Part shown: piece after piece, positions 1 through 7,297 of the stretch
Layout: each line of letters starts with the position of its first letter
Position numbering within the stretch: position 1 is the first letter of the stretch
DNA from: CAZWVM01 sp964637705
GTDB taxonomy: Bacteria > UBA8481
DNA length: 23,380 nucleotides
Assembly: GCA_964637705.1 (NCBI GenBank)
Contig: CAZWVM010000034.1
Coordinates: 1 to 23,380, forward strand
Direction: 5' to 3'
Notes under the pieces: model-generated
The model's database searches: none
The model's input: only the letters and a program-made list of their open reading frames with translations
Told to the model about the DNA's origin: nothing
Program-made: the position numbers and the translations under genes

Positions 1-17
1 ACCGCGGGAGGTTCTCC

Positions 18-1415
18 ATGGCCACAGTCATCAAGGGCGGAACGATCGTCACGGCGGCGGACACGTACCAGGCCGACATCCGGATCGAGGGCGAGACGAT
101 CGCCTACATCGGGAAGGACCTGGCCGTCTTCGACGGCGACCGCGTCATCGACGCGAACGGCCGCTGGGTGATCCCGGGCGGCATCGATCCGCACGTCCAC
201 ATGTCCCTCCCCTTCATGGGCACCGTCTCCCGCGACGACTTCGACTCCGGCACCGCCTGCGCCCTCGCCGGCGGCACGACGACGATCATGGACTTCGCCA
301 TCCCCCCGAAGGGCAAGACGATCACCAGCGCCATCGAGGCCTGGGACGAGAAGGCGAAGGGAAAGGCCCGCTGCGACTACGCCTACCACTCCTCCATCAC
401 CGACTGGAACGAGACGGTCGAGGCCGAGATCCCGAAGGTGATCGACGAGATGGGCGTCAGCTCCTTCAAGATCTTCACGGCCTACCTCGGCGTCTACGGC
501 ATCGACGACGCCGCGGTCTACAAGGTCCTCAAGTCGGTCTCGAAGGCCGGGGGCCTCATCTCCGTCCACGCCGTCAACGGCAACATCATCGTGGCGATGT
601 CGGAGGAGTTCGCGAAGGAGGGCAAGCTCGATCCCCTCTACCATGCCCTGTCCCAGCCGCCGGAGGCGGAGGGCGAGGCGACGCACCGGGTGATCCGGTT
701 CGCGGAGATCGGCGGCGCGCCGGTCTACATCGTCCACGTGACGGCGAAGGAGGCTCTCGACGAGATCGCCGCCGGGCGGCGACGCGGGCGCGTCCCGGTC
801 ATCGGCGAGACCTGCACGCAGTATTTCTTCCTCACCCAGGATCTCTACGAGCTGCCCGACTTCGAGGGCGCGAAGTACGTCCTCTCGCCCCCGCTGCGGC
901 CGCGGCCCCACTGCGAGGCGATGTGGAAGGCGGTCAACGACCACACGATCGAGGTCATCGGCACGGACCACTGCTCCTTCGACTTCAAGGGCCAGAAGGA
1001 GATGGGGCGCGGCGACTACCGCAAGATCCCGAACGGTTTGAACGGTCTCGAGGAGCGGCTCTCCATGATGTACACCTACGGCGTGAAGGAGGGGCGGATC
1101 TCGCCGGAGCGCTGGGTCGCCCTCTGCTCCACCAATGCCGCCAAGATCTTCGGGATGTACCCGAAGAAGGGCGCGATCGCGGTCGGCAGCGACGCCGACC
1201 TCGTCCTCTGGGATCCCGACGCCTCCGGCGTCATCAGCGCGAAGACCCACAAGTCGCGTTGCGATTCGAACGTCTTCGAGGGCTACAAGATCCGCGGGCG
1301 CGCCTCCGTCACCTTCGTGCGGGGACGGGTCGCCTTCGAGAACGGAGAGGTCACGGCGCAGCCGGGCAACGGCCGGTTCGTGAAGCGCGGGCGGTTCACC
1401 GCCTTCTCGCTCTGA
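18..1415 (+). CDS. hydA: Dihydropyrimidinase / D-hydantoinase
   Basis: A 465-residue cytosolic amidohydrolase that opens the ring of 5,6-dihydropyrimidines or hydantoins (reductive pyrimidine catabolism). The full family signature is visible: the metal pair H59/H61 in GGIDPHVH, K151 in SSFKIFTAY as the lysine expected to be carboxylated and bridge two metals, Y156, H184 and H240 (YIVHVT) as further ligands, and D317 in IGTDHCSFDFKGQK as the catalytic aspartate. Length is normal for the family. The ATG has GGGAGG six bases upstream. One deviation is VHAVNGN around H184, where family members usually read VHAENGD. No dihydropyrimidine dehydrogenase or beta-ureidopropionase is in view, so the pathway partners, if any, lie left of the window. 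The next gene follows after 16 nt. Substrate (dihydrouracil or hydantoin) cannot be decided from sequence alone. Confidence 0.93.
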   Translation: MATVIKGGTIVTAADTYQADIRIEGETIAYIGKDLAVFDGDRVIDANGRWVIPGGIDPHVHMSLPFMGTVSRDDFDSGTACALAGGTTTIMDFAIPPKGKTITSAIEAWDEKAKGKARCDYAYHSSITDWNETVEAEIPKVIDEMGVSSFKIFTAYLGVYGIDDAAVYKVLKSVSKAGGLISVHAVNGNIIVAMSEEFAKEGKLDPLYHALSQPPEAEGEATHRVIRFAEIGGAPVYIVHVTAKEALDEIAAGRRRGRVPVIGETCTQYFFLTQDLYELPDFEGAKYVLSPPLRPRPHCEAMWKAVNDHTIEVIGTDHCSFDFKGQKEMGRGDYRKIPNGLNGLEERLSMMYTYGVKEGRISPERWVALCSTNAAKIFGMYPKKGAIAVGSDADLVLWDPDASGVISAKTHKSRCDSNVFEGYKIRGRASVTFVRGRVAFENGEVTAQPGNGRFVKRGRFTAFSL

Positions 1416-1431
1416 GACAAGGGGGTTCAGC

Positions 1432-2829
1432 ATGAGTGACGTACTGACACGTCTTGCGTCCAAGCCGGCCGAGACGGCCGTGCAGGCGAAGGCGGTGGCG
1501 GACGAGAAGCCGATCAACCTCGCCTGCGACCGTCCCCGCGAGCCGCAGGACCTCGACCAGATGGGTCTCCCCGACGCCTTCGTCGAGGAGATGATCCTCA
1601 AGCTCCTGTCCATGCGCGGCGCGATGACCGAGCACGAGATCTCGTGGTACATCAAGGTCCCCAAGATGATCGTGACCACGGTCTGCAAGGACCTGATGAA
1701 GCGCAAGCTGATCGGGCCGCCGCCCACCAATCCCCTGGCCTACGTCTGCGGCTCGGAGGGCAAGGCGCGGGCCGAGGACGCGAACATGAACACGCGCTAC
1801 GTCGGCCCGGTGCCCGTGCCCGTCGACGACTACGTCAGTCTCATGCGCCAGCAGGTCGGGCGGCCCCTGGAGTTCGACCAGCGCGACATCGAGGACGCCT
1901 ACTCCAAGATCGTCATGTACGACAAGGAGTTCCGCGAGCGCATCGGGCCGGCGGTCCGTTCCCAGCGCTCGATCCTCCTCTACGGCGCCCCCGGCAACGG
2001 CAAGACGATCATGGGCAAGTGCCTCACCTCGCTCATGAAGTCCGATCTCCTCATCCCCTACGCCATCTACGCCCACGGCCAGATCATCAAGCTCTTCGAC
2101 GCCTCGATCCACAAGCCGATCATCCCCGACGAGTTCAAGCCCTACGACATCGAGAAGACCGACGAGGTGCGCTACGATCCGCGCTGGGTTCCGGTCACGG
2201 TGCCCTACGTGGAGGTCGCCACCGAGTTCACGCTCGACGGGTTCGAGCTCTCCTACAACACCTACGCCAAGTACTACGAGATGGCGACGCACATCAAGGC
2301 CAACGGCGGCGTCTTCTTCATCGACGACTTCGGGCGGCAGAAGGGCAAGGCCGAGGAGTACCTCAACCGCCTCATCACCCCCCTGCAGTCCCGCGAGGAC
2401 ATCCTGAAGCTCGCCGTCACCGGCGGCCAGATCCGCGTCCCCTTCTACTGCATCCCGCTCTTCTCCACCAACTTCACCCTCGACCGGATCGGCGACGAGG
2501 CCTTCCTCCGCCGCTTCAAGTACAAGATCCTCGCGAAGTCGCCGAACGAGGAGGACCTGAGGGACATCTTCAAGTTCGAGTGCATGAGGACGGGCGTGGA
2601 GTACAGCGAGGAGATGTACGTCTACTTCCTCGAGCGCCTGAAGAAGCGCGGGGCGAAGCTGCGCTCCTGCCTCGCGAACGACATCATCTCCAAGATCGTC
2701 GATCACTGCAAATTCCACGGGCTCACCCCGACGATGACCTCCAAGGAATTCGTCGACCTGGCGTTCGAGTTGAACTTCTCCGAGCAGACGGAGACGTGGG
2801 AGTTCGGGACGAAGGAAGAGAAGAAATAG
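1432..2829 (+). CDS. AAA+ ATPase with N-terminal winged-helix-like region, function unknown
   Basis: A 465-residue soluble ATPase. Visible parts: a polar N-terminus (1-45); a helical segment at about 46-108 with the look of a winged helix (MTEHEISWYIKVPKMIVTTVCKDLMKRKLI); Walker A GAPGNGKT at 185-192; Walker B VFFIDDF at 294-300; sensor-1 asparagine in FSTNF (N347); and an arginine pair (R360/R361) in the arginine-finger position, followed by a C-terminal lid. Walker A and B are about 100 residues apart, longer than in a minimal AAA+ core, so an insertion covers about 220-285. A strong AAGGGGG lies six bases before the ATG. It follows the dihydropyrimidinase by 16 nt and precedes the helicase by 17 nt, so co-transcription is likely. 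I cannot assign a substrate. It lacks MoxR, RuvB or Lon hallmarks that I can recognise. Confidence 0.85.
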   Translation: MSDVLTRLASKPAETAVQAKAVADEKPINLACDRPREPQDLDQMGLPDAFVEEMILKLLSMRGAMTEHEISWYIKVPKMIVTTVCKDLMKRKLIGPPPTNPLAYVCGSEGKARAEDANMNTRYVGPVPVPVDDYVSLMRQQVGRPLEFDQRDIEDAYSKIVMYDKEFRERIGPAVRSQRSILLYGAPGNGKTIMGKCLTSLMKSDLLIPYAIYAHGQIIKLFDASIHKPIIPDEFKPYDIEKTDEVRYDPRWVPVTVPYVEVATEFTLDGFELSYNTYAKYYEMATHIKANGGVFFIDDFGRQKGKAEEYLNRLITPLQSREDILKLAVTGGQIRVPFYCIPLFSTNFTLDRIGDEAFLRRFKYKILAKSPNEEDLRDIFKFECMRTGVEYSEEMYVYFLERLKKRGAKLRSCLANDIISKIVDHCKFHGLTPTMTSKEFVDLAFELNFSEQTETWEFGTKEEKK

Positions 2830-2846
2830 TTCCTTGCTGCTGACTC

Positions 2847-5174
2847 GTGGCCGGTGAACTCGTGGCGGGCGACCCCGTGACGGGTGCGTCCGCGCCCGCC
2901 GGCGGCCTCGACCTCTCCGTCCTGAACGACGCCCAGCGGCGGGCGGTGGAGTCGGTGGACGGGCCGGTCCTGGTACTGGCGGGCGCCGGGAGCGGCAAGA
3001 CCCGCGTCATCTGCTACCGCATCGCCCACCTCGTCCGCGACCTCGGCGTCCCGTCGTCGGCCATCCTCGCCGTCACCTTCACCAACAAGGCGGCGGGAGA
3101 GATGAAGGAGCGCGTGGCCCAGCTGACCGGCCTCGACGTCCGCTCCCTCTGGGTCTCCACCTTCCACTCCTCCTGCCTCCGCATCCTCCGCCGCGATGCG
3201 CCCCACATCGGGCTCAACCGCGACTTCACCATCTACGACGAGGGAGATTCCGAATCGCTCCTGAAGTCGATCCTGAAGGAGAAGGGGATCGATCCTCGCG
3301 AGGAGAAACCGGCCTCCTTCCTCTCGCACATCGGCCGAGCCAAGGACGAGCTGCTCTCGCCGGACCAGTGGCTCGAGCGGTCGCGCCTGCCGCGGGCGGA
3401 TGCCGAGAAGATCCACGGCGTGTACGCGCGCTACCAGGAGCTGCTCCGCAAGGCGAACGCGCTGGACTTCGGCGACCTGATCGTGGAGGCGGTGCGGCTT
3501 CTCGGGGTGCCCGCCGTCCTCGAGAAGTATCAGCAGATGTTCCGCTACGTGCTCGTCGACGAGTACCAGGACACCAACATCGCCCAGTGCCGCCTCGTGA
3601 CCCTGCTCGCGGCGAAGCACCGGAACCTCTGCGTCGTCGGCGACGACGACCAGTCGATCTACGAGTGGAGGGGCGCCGACCGGCGGAACATCCTCGGCTT
3701 CGAGGAATCCTACCCGGACGCACGGGTGATCGTCCTGGACCGCAACTACCGTTCCACCCAGCCGATCCTCGACGCCGCCACCGCCCTGATCGGGCACAAC
3801 GTCCGCATCCGCGAGAAGAGGCTCGTCACCGACCGCGCGGGCGGCGCGCGGCCCCAGGTGAAGAGCGTCTCGACGGAATACGCCGAGGCCGAGGCGATCG
3901 TGGCCGCGATCCGCGCCAACGCCCGCGCCGGCGACCGGCTGCGCGACCACGCCGTCTTCTTCCGCGTGCACGCCCAGTCGCGCGTCGTCGAGGAGATGCT
4001 CTCCGCCTCCAGCCTCCCCTACCAGCTCCTCTCCGGCGTCTCCTTCTACCAGCGCCTCGAGATCAAGGACGTGATGGCATACCTGAAGCTCGTCGCCAAT
4101 CCCGCCGACGACGTCTCCTTCCGCCGCGTCGTCAACACGCCGGCGCGCGGGATCGGGGACGTGACCGTGCAGAAGCTGGAGGCCGCGGCGGCGGGACGAC
4201 CGCTCATGGTGGTCTGCCGGTCCGTCCACGACGTCGACGAGATTCCGAACGCCACGCGCCTGCGCATCGACGCCTTCGTCAGGACGATGACCGAGCTCTC
4301 CGCCTACGCCGGCCGCGCCGGCGTCGCGGAACTGGTGCACGAGGTTCTCTCCGCGACGAAATACCTCCAGCAGTTCGACCCCCGCGATCCCGAGGAGGAG
4401 GAACGGATCGAGAACGTCCGGGAGTTTCTCTCCGTGGCCGAGGAGTTCCAGTCCTCGGGCGAGGACGTCGGGCTCGGCCCCTTCCTCGAGCGGATCTCCC
4501 TCGCGACCGACGTCGATTCCCTCGACCCCGAATCCGACACCGTCATCCTCTCGACCCTGCACGCCGCCAAGGGGCTGGAATTCAAGCACGTCTTCATCGT
4601 CGGCTGCGAGGAAACCATCTTCCCCCACGTTCACGCCTACGCGGAGATCGACCCGAAGCAGCTGGAGGAGGAGCGGCGGCTGGCGTATGTCGGGTTCACG
4701 CGCGCCAAGACCACGTTGACGCTCTTCCACGCCCTCGAGCGCCGCATCTACGGCCGCCTGCAGACGAACATCCCGTCGCGCTTCCTCGTCGAGGCGGGGC
4801 TGGAGATCCCGGCCTACCGCTCCGCCGGCGTGTCCTCGCTCTCCCCGGTGCGCACCTCCTTCCGCTCCGCCGGATTTGCGCCGACGCGCTCCTCCGCGCC
4901 CTCCTCGTCCGCGGTCCGGGTCTCGCGCGTCGCGCCCGCGGCGCGCGTTCCCTCGGTCAAGGCCTCCGATCTCGCCGCGGTCACCGCGCCGCCCGGCGCG
5001 GCCTCCGGCGTCGGGCTCCTCTCCGAGGGCGACGCGGTCGTGCACCACAAGTTCGGGCGCGGGACCGTCCTCTACGTCTCCGACTCGGGCGACGAGAACG
5101 AGACCGTGCAGGTGCGATTCGGCGGGACGGTCAAGACGCTGATGAGCCGCTACGCGAACCTCAGGAAGGCGTGA
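2847..5174 (+). CDS. pcrA: UvrD/PcrA-type superfamily 1 DNA helicase
   Basis: A 3'-5' SF1A helicase acting in nucleotide excision repair, replication restart and removal of stalled RNA polymerase. All motifs are present: Q-motif region LNDAQRRAV (26-34), Walker A GAGSGKT (46-52), Ia TFTNKAAGEMKER (77-89), II VDEYQDTN (237-244), III GDDDQSIYEWRGA (265-277), IV NYRS (300-303), V STLHAAKGLEF (569-579) and VI YVGFTRAK (614-621). A low-complexity Ser/Ala/Pro/Arg linker (about 656-720) leads to a C-terminal Tudor-like module (726-775, GDAVVHHKFGRGTV...), which in PcrA/UvrD contacts RNA polymerase. The start is uncertain: GTG codons at 2847, 2862 and 2877 are all possible and none has a clear ribosome-binding site, but all precede the first motif. 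The 3' end overlaps the convergent methyltransferase gene by 14 nt. PcrA versus UvrD naming is a matter of lineage. Confidence 0.93.
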   Translation: MAGELVAGDPVTGASAPAGGLDLSVLNDAQRRAVESVDGPVLVLAGAGSGKTRVICYRIAHLVRDLGVPSSAILAVTFTNKAAGEMKERVAQLTGLDVRSLWVSTFHSSCLRILRRDAPHIGLNRDFTIYDEGDSESLLKSILKEKGIDPREEKPASFLSHIGRAKDELLSPDQWLERSRLPRADAEKIHGVYARYQELLRKANALDFGDLIVEAVRLLGVPAVLEKYQQMFRYVLVDEYQDTNIAQCRLVTLLAAKHRNLCVVGDDDQSIYEWRGADRRNILGFEESYPDARVIVLDRNYRSTQPILDAATALIGHNVRIREKRLVTDRAGGARPQVKSVSTEYAEAEAIVAAIRANARAGDRLRDHAVFFRVHAQSRVVEEMLSASSLPYQLLSGVSFYQRLEIKDVMAYLKLVANPADDVSFRRVVNTPARGIGDVTVQKLEAAAAGRPLMVVCRSVHDVDEIPNATRLRIDAFVRTMTELSAYAGRAGVAELVHEVLSATKYLQQFDPRDPEEEERIENVREFLSVAEEFQSSGEDVGLGPFLERISLATDVDSLDPESDTVILSTLHAAKGLEFKHVFIVGCEETIFPHVHAYAEIDPKQLEEERRLAYVGFTRAKTTLTLFHALERRIYGRLQTNIPSRFLVEAGLEIPAYRSAGVSSLSPVRTSFRSAGFAPTRSSAPSSSAVRVSRVAPAARVPSVKASDLAAVTAPPGAASGVGLLSEGDAVVHHKFGRGTVLYVSDSGDENETVQVRFGGTVKTLMSRYANLRKA

Positions 5175-6033
5175 CCGGCCGTTCTTTCCCGCAGACGAAG
5201 AGGATCATCATCGCGGAGAGCGCGCCGGGGATGAAGCGCGAGAGAGACAGGATCCAGGCGCGCTTGCGCAGCCCCTCCGCCGGCGCCGGCGATTCCGCCG
5301 CGTGCGTTCTGGCCGCAGCCGCGTCGGGAGCGCCCCCGCGCCTCAGGAATCCACGCAGGCGGTTGAAGTAGTTGTAGAAGACGCCGAGCCGGTTGCAGAA
5401 GGCGAAGTGCCTCACGCGGAATCCGGCGGCCGTGAGAAGTGAGCGCGCCTCGCCCACGCGAAAGACGTACTGGTAGAAGGCGCGGCCCGGCCCGGGCCTC
5501 TTGCGGTCGTCGAGCTTCTGCGAGAGGTGCTCCAGGGGATTCAGGTACGGCACCGTGAAGACCAGGCGGCCATCGTCGGCCATGACCGCCCGCATCTCCT
5601 CCAACAGCCTCTCCGGCCCCTCCGTGAAATGCTCGACCACGCCCAGGGACATCACGCAATCGAAGGCGCCCCGGCGGAACGGGAGACGCCGGCAGTCGCC
5701 GACGACGAGCTTCATCGCCGGCGCCTGGCGCCGCACGGCGCGCAGGGTGTCGAGGGAAAAGTCGAGCCCGACGACAAAGCGTCGACCGTGGTCCTCCAGG
5801 AACTTCACGACGCCGCAACTGCCGCACCCCGCCTCGAGGATCCTCTCATCCGTATTCGTGTGCTCGAGAAACGGCCGGTCGTATTCCTCCCAGGCGAGAA
5901 CCGCGTGGTCCCAGCGAATCGTCGCGCGATTCCACCACTCCTTCCAGAAGTCCGGCGTGTAGGCCGCCGAGGACGCGGGGGTCCATTCCACGGCCCAGGG
6001 ACGGAGGGATACCCTGTTCTGCGCTTCGTTCAT
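5161..6033 (-). CDS. Class I SAM-dependent methyltransferase
   Basis: A 290-residue Rossmann-fold methyltransferase of the Methyltransf_11 type. Motif I is ILEAGCGSCG (65-74), the acidic ribose-binding residue follows at VVGLDFS (D91), VVGDCRRLPF (111-119) is the adenine-binding region, and VMSLGVVEHF (127-136) is post-motif II. The C-terminal part is basic with a short hydrophobic patch near the end (FIPGALSAMMILFVCG), suggesting membrane association. I choose ATG 6033 rather than the upstream in-frame TTG at 6069, because that codon lies inside the predicted -35 of its promoter and a -10-like GATAAT ends seven bases before ATG 6033. The stop overlaps the end of the helicase gene by 14 nt. 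It is divergent from the methyltransferase at 6275, across the heptamer array. The substrate is unknown; the two N-terminal regions differ, so this does not look like a simple duplication. Confidence 0.88.
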   Translation of the reverse strand: MNEAQNRVSLRPWAVEWTPASSAAYTPDFWKEWWNRATIRWDHAVLAWEEYDRPFLEHTNTDERILEAGCGSCGVVKFLEDHGRRFVVGLDFSLDTLRAVRRQAPAMKLVVGDCRRLPFRRGAFDCVMSLGVVEHFTEGPERLLEEMRAVMADDGRLVFTVPYLNPLEHLSQKLDDRKRPGPGRAFYQYVFRVGEARSLLTAAGFRVRHFAFCNRLGVFYNYFNRLRGFLRRGGAPDAAAARTHAAESPAPAEGLRKRAWILSLSRFIPGALSAMMILFVCGKERPVTPS

Positions 6034-6040
6034 CGGGTGG

Positions 6041-6069
6041 ATTATCGCGGGATCGGGCCGGAACGCCAA
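6041..6069 (-). promoter_or_regulatory. Predicted promoter of the minus-strand methyltransferase, leaderless arrangement
   Basis: Read on the minus strand: TTGGCG (6069-6064), 17-nt spacer, GATAAT (6046-6041), then only seven bases before ATG 6033. The -10 matches the sigma-70 consensus at five of six bases and the -35 at four of six. With a start point about 6-7 nt after the -10, the transcript would begin at or next to the ATG. No Shine-Dalgarno sequence is present. Confidence 0.45.
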
Positions 6070-6075
6070 GGGTAT

Positions 6076-6096
6076 GAGTGAGGAGTCTGGAGTTAG
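6076..6096 (+). repeat. Three degenerate heptamers, inverted relative to the main array
   Basis: GAGTGAG, GAGTCTG and GAGTTAG stand head to tail. The first is the exact reverse complement of the CTCACTC unit in the array at 6123-6255, so the two blocks could pair as arms of a long hairpin with a 26-nt GC-rich middle (6097-6122). Confidence 0.8.
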
Positions 6097-6122
6097 GCGG
6101 CGCGGGGGAGCGAACCGAAGCC

Positions 6123-6255
6123 CTCACTCCTCCCTCCTCCCTCCTCACTCCTCCCTCCTCCCTCCTCGCTCCTCACTCCTCACTCCTCCCTCCTCCCTCC
6201 TCACTCCTCACTCCTCCCTCCTCACTCCTCACTCCTCCCTCCTCACTCCTCACTT
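6123..6255. repeat. Tandem array of 19 heptamers, consensus CTC(A/C)CTC
   Basis: Nineteen contiguous 7-bp units fill 133 bp without a single length change. Only the fourth base varies, reading A C C A C C G A A C C A A C A A C A A, except that the last unit ends in T (CTCACTT). The plus strand is entirely pyrimidine apart from the A or G at position four. The array sits between two divergent methyltransferase genes. Reading it as protein gives a Ser/Leu/Pro repeat in frame with the downstream gene, but nothing supports translation of it. Confidence 0.95.
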
Positions 6256-6262
6256 AATCCCG

Positions 6263-6274
6263 TATCATGGCCCG
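6263..6274 (+). promoter_or_regulatory. -10-like element directly before the methyltransferase ATG
   Basis: TATCAT (6263-6268) is followed by six bases and ATG 6275, and there is no Shine-Dalgarno sequence. A -35 at normal spacing would fall inside the last heptamers of the repeat array, where there is no consensus match. The identical TATCAT-N6-ATG layout recurs at 10535-10549. Confidence 0.4.
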
Positions 6275-7297
6275 ATGGCAATGACGGACGAGAATACGAT
6301 CTGGCGCAACCCCGCCTTCCTCGCGTCTCTCCTCGACCCCGCGCAGGCGGGCATGGAGCGAGGAGGCATCCCGCGCTTTGTGGGCAAGCATTACGCCGGT
6401 TCCTTCGGATTCGAGTGGGCGCGCTTCTCCGAGACCCAGTATGACCGGGAACCCCTCCCGGCCGACTTCCCCGATCCCGGTTTCATCTCGGCGGATCGCT
6501 ACGCGCCGGGCTTCGATCACGAATGGAGGAAGAATCCCTGGATCGCCGACTACGACCGGGACAACCGCTTCGAAACCGCGATGTCGTTCACCATCAAGAC
6601 CGGCTTCCGGCCGGAATCGCTCGCCGGGAAGACGGTGCTCGACGCAGGTTGCGGATCGGGCCGGTTTCTCGACGTCCTGGCCGCGGCCGGCGCGCAGGCC
6701 GTCGGCATCGACGCCACGCAGGCCGTCGACAGTGCCGCGCGGGCTCTCGCGAAGCGCGGGCGCCAGGACCGTGTCGCGCTCGCGCAGGCCTCGGTCGACG
6801 ACCTTCCCTTCCGCACCGCCTGCTTCGATTTCATCTACTCCATCGGTGTCCTTCACCACACGCCCAGCGTGGAGAACTGCATCCGTTCCCTCGCCCGCTT
6901 CCTCAAGCCCGGCGGGACGCTGGCGGTCTGGCTCTACCACCGTTCCGGTTCGGGCCGCACGCTCCAGAGGATCTGGTGGCACCTACTCCACAACCTGCCC
7001 GAGCGCGCGCTGCTGCCGCTATTGAAGCCGGCCTGCGCCCTCTACCCGCTCTACCGTCTTCAACCGTGGGGTATCCCCCTGCGCGTTCTGTTCCCCATCT
7101 GCATGCATCCCGATCCGGAGGTGAGACTCCTGGGCACGTTCGATTCGTATTCCCCCCGTTACAGCTGGTTCACTCCCTACCCGCAGGGCGTCGGCTTCAT
7201 GAAGCGGGCAGGCCTGGAAGCCGTCGAGGTCGGGCCGTTCCCGACCTCCGTTCGCGGTCGCGCGCCCTTGGAGCGCGGCGGCCGGGTGACATCGTGA
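6275..7297 (+). CDS. Class I SAM-dependent methyltransferase
   Basis: A 340-residue methyltransferase. After a roughly 115-residue N-terminal extension rich in aromatic and charged residues comes motif I VLDAGCGSGR (121-130), then AVGIDAT (142-148), a DLPF motif, and FDFIYSIGVLHHTP, typical of Methyltransf_11/25. KPGGTLAVWLYHRSGSGRT marks the strand 5 region. The C-terminal part is hydrophobic and Pro-rich (LPERALLPLLKPACALYPLYRLQPWGI), consistent with a membrane-near substrate. The start is ATG 6275 or 6281; I take the first because of the TATCAT spacing. The open frame extends upstream through the heptamer array, but that extension is repeat-encoded and rejected. The stop codon shares its last base with the ATG of the amidotransferase gene (TGATG), so the two are translationally coupled and probably act in one pathway. 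Confidence 0.88.
   Translation: MAMTDENTIWRNPAFLASLLDPAQAGMERGGIPRFVGKHYAGSFGFEWARFSETQYDREPLPADFPDPGFISADRYAPGFDHEWRKNPWIADYDRDNRFETAMSFTIKTGFRPESLAGKTVLDAGCGSGRFLDVLAAAGAQAVGIDATQAVDSAARALAKRGRQDRVALAQASVDDLPFRTACFDFIYSIGVLHHTPSVENCIRSLARFLKPGGTLAVWLYHRSGSGRTLQRIWWHLLHNLPERALLPLLKPACALYPLYRLQPWGIPLRVLFPICMHPDPEVRLLGTFDSYSPRYSWFTPYPQGVGFMKRAGLEAVEVGPFPTSVRGRAPLERGGRVTS

Noticed and set aside
2703..5048. Very long open frame on the minus strand opposite the helicase gene
   Set aside because: The plus-strand frame has every SF1 helicase motif. The antisense frame is a low-complexity Arg/Gly/Val/Asp-rich product of GC-biased codons with no recognisable domain.
6034..6069. TTG start at 6069 for the minus-strand methyltransferase
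   Set aside because: The TTG lies in the predicted -35 box, and the extra residues are not part of the family domain.
6123..6255. CRISPR array
   Set aside because: The units are 7 bp with no spacers and there are no cas genes.
6074..6274. N-terminal extension of the methyltransferase through the heptamer array
   Set aside because: It would encode Ser/Leu/Pro repeats from the tandem DNA repeat. A 7-bp unit keeps the frame open without implying translation, and the family N-terminus begins after it.
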